Assembly (NCBI GenBank): GCA_010015655.1
Contig: ML976784.1
Span: 44,679-108,678 of the forward strand
Direction of reading: 5' to 3'
From: Bimuria novae-zelandiae CBS 107.79
Lineage: Eukaryota > Ascomycota > Dothideomycetes > Pleosporales > Didymosphaeriaceae
Length of the DNA: 64,000 nucleotides
The notes beneath the pieces are model-generated. The model was not told the DNA's origin. It saw only the letters and a program-made list of their open reading frames with translations, and made no database searches. Positions 56,958 to 64,000 of the stretch are shown in pieces (the first letter of the stretch is position 1; every line of letters begins with the position of its first letter). Position numbers and translations under genes: made by a program.

Positions 56958-58882
56958 AGTCGAGTGGGGTAGTTTCCGACACCGGGTAGTTTCCGACAGC
57001 CCCGCAATCGCGCTTACCCACCATGCACGCTAACTGAAAATAATTCTTATAATCTTAATTCTTTATTAATTTCAATTTTTCCTTTTGCATCGTATTCTCT
57101 GACTTTGAATAGTTAAATACATAGAAGGAGATGTCTAGAACGCACTTATAGACCTCGAATCTAGGGTCGCTTTGGCCACTACTACTACTTAACATAGGGT
57201 ACCACGCAACACTCTTCGCGGCCGCTTTAATAGTGCCTAATCCTACCTACATGCCTATAATAGTGTATAGTAGCTTTTAGTTATTTAAGAAGAGCATCTA
57301 GAGCGCTAGATTCTACGTTAAGAAGCCCTTAGTTATGCGCTAACCCACGCGCAAGTGCGAGCTATTACAATAGTTATTTTTAAGTAAAAGGGTAACTATA
57401 AGAACCTAGGGAAAGAGTAGACTAGTTAATTTATAAAACGCCGCCTAGCTATTAAGTTAAAGTTAGGCCGCCAGACTAGCTAGGAACGTATAAATGCGGC
57501 CACTCCTAAAAATATCAGGCAAATATTCGACCTGTACAAGACCGTGACCTGGATTCCCCCCCGACACAGGTACAACGCCAACGAGGGCGGTATTATGGAG
57601 GGCTAGGGAGTTAATGGGCTTGTTATAGGCTCCTCGCAAGAGAACCCTAATGCTGTACTAGTTAAAATAATAAATGCCTATATATAGACCTCTATAGTAG
57701 AGTGTATCTCTACGCTTGGCGTCGTTCTTAAACCTTTAGTTATCTTTAAGGCTAAGAGCATCTAGGAGCAGTAGTTTAAGAAGGAGTTTTTAACTTAATA
57801 TCCTTACTAGCATATTACTTTCTCGCAAAATAGGTGGATAAGTAATAATATTACTATTAAGTGGCTGGAGAAGGTGTTCTTGCCCTAGACTAAGCCTAAT
57901 AATCTGTCTAAGACACGATTGCTTATTATTAACGGCCATGGCAGTTATACCTCGGACGAATTTATAACTATATATTATATAAATAATATGCATTTGCTCT
58001 TTATACCTGCCTATACTTCACATATACTCCAGCCTTTAGATCTTGGTTGTTTCTCCAGCCTAAAGGTGGCGTATCGGCGCTTCGTCGGCGAGTATGGGGC
58101 TGAGACAGATGCAACAAAGCTTAGGAAGGCCAAGTTTCTCGAATTTTATGCAGAAGCGCGTAAAATCGGCCTTTGAGAGTAGTGTGTCCGATCTGGGTGG
58201 AAAGCAACAGGGCTATACCCTAAGAACGTAAGGAAGCCCTTAGGTTCTCGCTAGGTGGTGGTGCGCGAACGGCCGTCAACACCACCCTCTTCTACCAAGG
58301 ATATCAGGACGCCAAAACGTGGCAGCGATGTTATAAAGCTATTTTCTGAAAAGAGCTTCTTACCAACTACACGACGATGTGTTTGGCTTACCGCTAAGGC
58401 ATTTAACCGTACCTTAATAGAGGTTACTATAAAAAATTATAAGATTGCTTCCTTGCGCGAGTAGGTTAATTAAGTAAATTTGCTAAAACGCTGTAAAGTT
58501 ATAATTAATCTAAATAAATAGTTTATAAGTCTTGCAGAAGTTCTCTTGCAGGCTAATTAGGTACCCTCTTAACGTGTTCGCAAATTAAGAAACGCATCGC
58601 AGAAGGTCATTATTGTAGAGGAGGAAAGTAGCTCTAAAGAGGAAGTGGAGTAGCTATTGGTTCGACGTTTAGCGCGAGAACGACGACGAACACAACGATA
58701 TCTTAATCGTGATTTAAGCATAGATAAAGAAAGTGATTAAATGCTTTAAATACTATTTTTTTTTTTTTTTTACAAATTTATTTAATAAAGTTGTGAGCAT
58801 ATTCGCAACCCAAGTGGTGGCAGCGGCGAAATTTTGCGGGGTGTCGGAAACTACCCGGTGTTGGAAACTACCCCACCCGACT
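56958..58882 (+). mobile_element. Pogo-F: pogo-like element inside Tc1-B
   Basis: 1925 bp in TA (56956-56957 and 58883-58884). Ends start AGTCGRGTGGGGTAG and repeat GTAGTTTCCGACACCG about 17 bp further in. The plus-strand transposase has the CENPB-type HTH near 57250-57450, YNANEGG at 57571-57591 (catalytic Asp to Asn), a well-preserved core LLIINGHGSYTSDEF near 57920-57965 and HILQPLDLGCFSSLK near 58020-58065, then VRKPLGSR and a C-terminal acidic/basic tail ending near 58740. Confidence 0.92.
57050..58740 (+). pseudogene. Pogo-F transposase
   Basis: A DDE_1-type transposase. The core from 57919 to 58172 is open (85 codons), and a second open part (58255-58461) contains IRTPKRGSDV and KSFLPTTRRC. 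In the DDE core the second acidic position reads N in I-I-N-G-H where pogo proteins have D, so both recognisable catalytic Asp are Asn. The tail has EEESSSKEEVE and RRLARERRRTQR. Cut-and-paste transposition into TA would be the ancestral function. Confidence 0.82.
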
Positions 58883-59687
58883 TACTATCTTGTCTAACTG
58901 ATCTTAAAATCCTCTACTTTCCGCCACGTATATTGCTCCCGCTAATAGACTTAGAGGTCTTATTATAGCAAACGAATATAATGCGTGGAAAGTGTAAGTT
59001 ATTTTTAGCCTTAAGCCAGGCATAGTACTGTAGTCGTTAGTCCTCGTCGTTGCTACTAAGCGCTGGTTTTTTAGGTCGTACTCCGCGAGTTATTATGTAT
59101 AGGTGCTACTTATCGCGGTGCTCCCTAGCAATGTTATAGACTATATTCTCACTAAGTGTGATGCTAGCTTCTGCGCAGAGGTCTCTGACAGCGTCATACA
59201 CCCGGTAGGTGCCATATACGATAATGTCATGCCGTGGTCTTGCGCTCAGCGTAGAGCCATCGCGTACCTTTACAGGTCTGCCAGGAGGAGACTGCTTGAC
59301 TGTAGGTGTTGCAGCTAGTAATTCCTGTAGTGAGTCGACCTTTGCAGCATCTTTGACGCGTCGAAATGCCTTACCACATGCGTGGTCAGTTATACCCAAA
59401 TCAGTGGCGATTTCTGGGAAAGTGAGGTTGTATTATGTTCTGAGAACGACGATAGCAGCTAGCTGGGCTTCTGACAGCAATCGAGAGTTTTTTTTTTGGG
59501 CAGGATTTGAAGCCATATTGAGTGAGAAACGTGAGGTTGAAGTGTAGGTGTTGACGCTCTACAGAGCTCTTGGAGGCTCGGAGACTCTGTTCCGCTAGTG
59601 ACGCGCTAGCGTCTTGGCAAGTCACATGACGGCCGGCTTTATTGAGATTACCCTTTGTAGACTTAGGTACGTAGAGTCCTTATAACA

Positions 59688-62600
59688 CTTTAACTACCTA
59701 AAGGTTCGAAACAACGAAAATGGCTATAGTAGCTACGATAATAAAGGTCTTAATAAGAAGCGCAGCTTTTAGACTAACTATAAATACTATAATAGTGTTA
59801 GCTAATTAGGCTAATAAAATATAGTAGCTTAAAGAGTAATTAGCTAAACTAGTAAATTACGTTCTAGCTACTATAATTATAGGAAGAATATCCTTTAAAG
59901 TTTTTAAAATTGATAAAGGTAAGAGAGAAGGACTTAAGGCGTTTCTTATAAATATAAAACTATACTACTAATATAATAAGAATATCTTTAGAATAGAATA
60001 AGTAAAAATCCTAGCAGCAGGCATGCATATAAAAGGTAAGATAGCTAAATAGCTATAACCCCTTACTAAGGACTACTTAAAGAATAAAGATAACATCGCT
60101 AAATATAGTAATAAAACTAAGAAGGTATTTAAAGACTAGGTATCCTTTAAGGAATAAATCTAGGTTATATTTAAGGAAGTTAACGAGGAAAAATAAGCCT
60201 AACACAAGATATAAAGGCTTAAGTAAATAAAATTAGCTAGTATGTATATAGCTAAGTTTAGGCGCCTCTAAGCTAAAATTAATTAAAATAACGCCCTACT
60301 TCAGGCAGCCTACTATAATAGACTAAAGGAAAGTATTAGGGATAAGCTTACCTACTATAAGTAAATAGATAACCTAGAGGAACTCGTAAAACTAGCTATA
60401 TAAATTAATAATTAACTATATAAATAATAATTAGAAAAGTAAAAAGGTAATCGCATTTAACCTAATACTAAGGGAAGCTAGAAACCGCGAAAGGACTGTA
60501 ATAAGAATATTATAATAGCTAATAAAGCCTAAGAATAGAAACCTAGGAAGTAGCGTAAGGACCGTAAGAATAGACTATCTAACTAAAAATAAAAATAATG
60601 CTTTAAGGAGAAAGCATGCTTAGGATATAGAGAATAAGGTTATTTTTAAAAAAAAACTATTTAAAGAATAATAATAGACAAAGCAAGAGAGCATAAATTA
60701 TATAAGTAGTAATAGCTATATTATAGGCACTAATACCTATGCCACATAAGATAAATAAAGATAATATCTCTAATATAGAACTTAAAGTTCTAGAGACACT
60801 AGAGGAAACAGAATGGAGGATAGTACAGGAGTACGAGGTCTTTCTCTAAATAGTAAAAGGAAACTACTAGGTATGCAATAGTTATATGCATACGCCTAAG
60901 GACTATACACAAAAAATTACGTTAGAAGGGCTAAGGGCTACTTTAACCTATAAAATTGCTACTAAGTACTAAGGAAATGTACTAATACCAGGATAGTAGA
61001 TTAGGATTAGGAAATAATATAAGCGGGTAGCCTAGTTCCTGTGCGATAAGGAAGATTGTTAACTATATAAGATTAAATAGGAGCTAGTAGTAATATTACT
61101 AAGAAATATTAACTATAAGTTTATTAATAATTATAAACTAATAATAACTTGCTATAAATATTTCCTTAATAAATAAGCGCGTTACTATAAAAAATTAAGA
61201 TAGTAGAAATATTTTAATAATAAATGCTAAGTACACAGAGCACATAAGGAAGCCACTAGCTATTACCCTAAAGGTATAAACGCAGGGTTAGTAATAACTA
61301 TAAAAAACTAATAGATAGAGGGCACGAGCCCTAAGCACCTATAATTGATTAAATAGCTAGACTATAATAAAGATTACTTAGCACACCTATATTAAAAGGA
61401 ATAAATAGTAGTATTAGAAATAATACTATTATATAAAGATCTTAAATTTTAAGAATGTCTAGTCGCGGGATGTAGAAGATACAAAGAACTCTAAAAGAAA
61501 GAAGAGATCTAGCGAATTAGGGATATAAAGAGAACTTATAAATTACTTTATTAAAAGTAATAGAAAGAGACTAAAACTAACTTAGAAATAAAAGAAGCTA
61601 TATAAAACTAGGTTAAAAAAGTAAAGGCTTCTTAGGACACTACTAAATAAGCTAATAGCAAGTTAGAAAACTAGGGCGCCGCTAGGCAAAAGACCTTACT
61701 AGTAGAAGCGCAACTATAAAGGCAAAAAGGACAGAAATAGGTATAAGTAACCTATAACTAACTAAGAAAGTTATAATTAGTAGTTACTAAGTAATAGCGA
61801 TAATAGACCCTAGAGTGACTAGATATCTAATATTCCTAAAAATAGTAGAAAAACACAACCTGCCATACAGGGACAAGGAAACACTAGTATAAGTAGAAAT
61901 AGTAGATAGGACGATATCCTAAGGATATAGCAAAGGCTAGTTACGCCTTAAAACGACGCTATTACCTGTTAGCCTAGATAGATTCTAGAGCTAATATAGC
62001 TTTACGATTATAGATCTCGAAAGTATAAAAGTAATTATTAGCTATAATTAGCTCTTAAAGTACAACTTTATTATAGACTAGTAAAAAAAACACTACTTAG
62101 CTAAGGACTTATATTAAAGGTCGCTAGAACGCGCAAGTCGCGGAAAATATAATTATTAATTTTAAATACTTTAGTAGGGCGGGTTAAAGAATAAGCTATA
62201 TAACTTTTAGTCGCTAAGATTATAAGAGTTATAAAAGAAAATCTAGGCTAGGCAAGACTAATATAGGTACGATACTTAGGCCTAAGAGAAGTGGTAAAAG
62301 CTACTACTATTTTACTAAAAGATTAAAAATATATAGAACCCACCGAGGAAATTAAAGGAAAAGAACTACTAAAATACTGAAAATAAAATTATAAAAATAC
62401 TTTTAGTAGAGGGCACGAAGCTACGCCTAGAATAATTATAACTAATATTTATAGACTAGGAAAAAGAAGTATAGGATTACTTAAGAAAGAACCTAGTAAA
62501 ATAGTATATTTAATAAAGTTAAAGCCTAGCGGCTTTTCCTATACTTTAGGTACCTAAGAAAAATAGCAAGCTGCGACTCTATATAGACTGTATATAGCTA

Positions 62601-64000
62601 AATAAAGCTATAATTAAGAATTAGTACGTACTACTTTTAATCACGGAGTTAATAGATAGACTTTAGGGAGCCAAGTAGTTTATAAAATTTAATATACGTA
62701 ATAGATATTACTATATATAAATAGCTAAGGGACACGAGTGGAAAACTGCGTTTAAGATATAATATAGCCTATATAAGTATTAAGTAATACCCTTTAGATT
62801 AATAAACGCGCCTGCGACGCTTTAGACACTAATTAATAAAGTACTATATAAATACTTAGATATATTTTATACTACCTACCTTAATAACGTACTTATTTAT
62901 TTTACTAGAACGCTTAAGGAGCACAAGGAATATATAAAGAAAGTACTTAAAATAAAAAAGTATTAATTACTCCTTTATCTAGAAAAATGCAAATTCCACG
63001 TTACTAAGATAGAGTACCTAGGATTTATTATCTCACGGGAAGGTGTAGATATAGACCCTAAGAAGATTACTACTATATAAGAATAGCTAGAACCTAAGTT
63101 AGTAAAAGATATTTAGTCCTTTCTAGGGTTTACTAACTTCTACTAGAAGTTTATTAAGAACTACTCTAAGACTATAATACTAATAATAGAACTTATAAAA
63201 AAGGATAAATAGACAGGCTTTACGGAAAAAGCTAGAGAAGCTTTTAGGAAGCTAAAGACGCTCTTCTTATAAGTACTACTACTATAGATACACGATCTAA
63301 GAAGACCTATAAGGATAGAAATAGACGTATTAGACTACGTACTAGGAGCGATACTCTTATAATAATATAAAGATAAGAAATAGAGACTAGTATTCTTCTA
63401 TTTAAGAAAGTTTTTAGGAGTAGAACTTAATTATAACGTTTATAATAAGGAATTACTTAAGATAGTGGACGCCTTTAAATAATAAGAAGCTTAACTTACT
63501 AGAGCACGCTTTAAAATAGAGGTATAAATAAACTATTAAAACCTTACTAGCTTTATAATAACTAAGAAACTTAACTAAAGACAGGTATAATAAGCCAAAT
63601 TCCTAGCAAACTTTAATTTAGCTATATACTATTAACTAGGAACGCTTAACGACACAGCGGATGCCTTAAGTAAAAGATTAAACCTTACTAAGGATAAACT
63701 AGAGCTATATAATATAATATTATAAGTAAGAAACGATAAAACTATTAAATATAATTAACTAATAATTAAGGTCCGTGCTACTAGTCTACATTATACTAAA
63801 CTAGAGGTATATAACTTCTAGGACTACAGTTAACTCATTATAAAACAATAAGAGAAATACGACCTATTCTAGGACGGGATTAATAAAACACGACGAGATT
63901 ACTTAAATAGACTTATTATAAGACTAGGGTATAAAGAGGCCCTAATCTAAAGACTATATAAGCTTAGGGAATAAGAATACCTAAGTATTAAAGAAATAAC
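59688..64000 (+). mobile_element. Gypsy-4: Ty3/gypsy element, right part outside window
   Basis: Plus-strand order after the 5' LTR is gag (about 59700-60700) with a degraded zinc knuckle near 60605-60660 (ACLGYRE...GYF), a region to about 61790, protease active site AIIDP near 61797, RT with YLNNVLIY at 62877-62900 (both catalytic Asp now Asn), RNase H (IEIDVLDYVLGAI near 63320; ALSKRLNL near 63680), and the start of the integrase zinc region at the window end. Stops are dense, and the element is RIP-inactivated. Confidence 0.85.

Larger units (their letters stand above)
56145..59516 (-). pseudogene. Tc1-B transposase (IS630/Tc1 type)
   Basis: Starts MASNPAQKKN at 59516 (minus). The helix-turn-helix region AQLAAIVVLRT is followed by a stop, then YNLTFPEIATDLG and ACGKAFRRVKDAA. 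The first catalytic segment reads IIFVCYNKTSK near 58970, where the family has Y-D-E-T. After Pogo-F the C-terminus reads ALGIKFGPQPPNSPDLHLIE near 56402-56345 (mariner-type P-D-L-N-x-I-E), then HLEGFL with frame damage, ending NNFTA at 56145. Stops and the 1.9-kb insertion inactivate it. The N-terminal half is well preserved. Confidence 0.85.
56016..59657 (-). mobile_element. Tc1-B: Tc1/mariner element split by Pogo-F
   Basis: Inverted ends of about 35 bp (56016-56050 and 59623-59657) start CAAAGGGTAATCTC and are flanked by TA (56014-56015 and 59658-59659). Without Pogo-F it is about 1.7 kb, normal for Tc1/mariner. It carries one minus-strand transposase gene. Confidence 0.92.
55510..59687 (+). 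repeat. Gypsy-4 5' LTR, interrupted by Tc1-B
   Basis: Starts TGTTACGATCACG at 55510 and ends CCTTATAACA at 59687. Tc1-B (56016-59657) lies inside near the 3' end. Without it the LTR is about 535 bp. It contains short repeats of CTAGGGACTAYR-type units at 55660-55750. The sequence CTTTAACTACCT following 59687 is a likely primer-binding region. Confidence 0.72.

Noticed and set aside
1..64000. tRNA, rRNA, telomere repeat, or secondary-metabolite and effector genes
   Set aside because: I looked for tRNA-like arms, rDNA segments, TTAGGG arrays and large PKS/NRPS frames or signal-peptide plus Cys-rich small frames and saw none that could be supported.

Overview
The window looks like one repeat-dense, AT-rich accessory block of a filamentous ascomycete (Pezizomycotina). 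The evidence is the set of element families (Ty1/copia, chromodomain Ty3/gypsy, Fot1/pogo and Tc1/mariner DNA transposons, MULE-like elements with short introns) and heavy damage by repeat-induced point mutation (RIP). Most copies are saturated with TA dinucleotides, have CAG/CAA/TGG turned into TAG/TAA, and have Cys, His and Asp codons turned into Tyr, Tyr and Asn. I found no intact host housekeeping gene, no tRNA or rRNA gene, no CRISPR array and no bacterial operon. The species cannot be named from the sequence.

Layout. Positions 1-11453 are a minus-strand Ty1/copia element (putative 5' LTR 11311-11453, RT at 240-833, 3' end outside the window). It is split by a complete Ty3/gypsy chromovirus (Gypsy-1, 1302-7943, two 269-bp LTRs, target duplication AGTAG). 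Positions 12124-27550 hold a short tandem-duplicated host sequence carrying two intron-rich, MULE-like DNA transposons: MULE-1 (12190-16144, 9-bp duplication TCCGCAATT) and MULE-2 (16180-27420, 10-bp duplication CGTTTTCTTC). MULE-2 is interrupted by a minus-strand gypsy element (Gypsy-2, 17749-25246, duplication AACCC). Positions 27550-34776 are less RIP-damaged and hold broken pieces: a truncated Tc1/mariner gene, a Myb/SANT pseudogene, a coiled-coil gene fragment, a MITE and a GC-rich stretch of unknown nature. Positions 34777-41524 hold a Fot1/pogo element, a short non-coding LTR element and a truncated third pogo element. Positions 41525-54135 are a gypsy chromovirus (Gypsy-3, 475-bp LTRs, duplication ATAAT) that contains Fot-B, which contains Fot-C, which contains Fot-D. 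Positions 54136-59687 are LTR remnants, a solo LTR, a Gypsy-2 fragment and a Tc1/mariner element split by another pogo element. Positions 59688-64000 are a fourth gypsy element running out of the window.

The most unusual signal is in the two MULE-like elements. Nearly every candidate intron consists of a 5' splice site, a short spacer, an exact number of 11-nt units (usually three, seven in two cases) of consensus NNNAAC(R)(Y)GTT, and a 3' AG. The same unit occurs four times immediately before the putative start codon of MULE-2. Many units contain a CTAAC-like branch-site sequence and a palindromic 8-bp core, so the arrays could act in splicing, in protein binding, or both. I know of no description of this arrangement.

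Genes here do not cooperate as pathways. Each autonomous element carried its own transposase or gag-pol, and the nesting order gives a relative chronology of insertion, with RIP acting on most layers.
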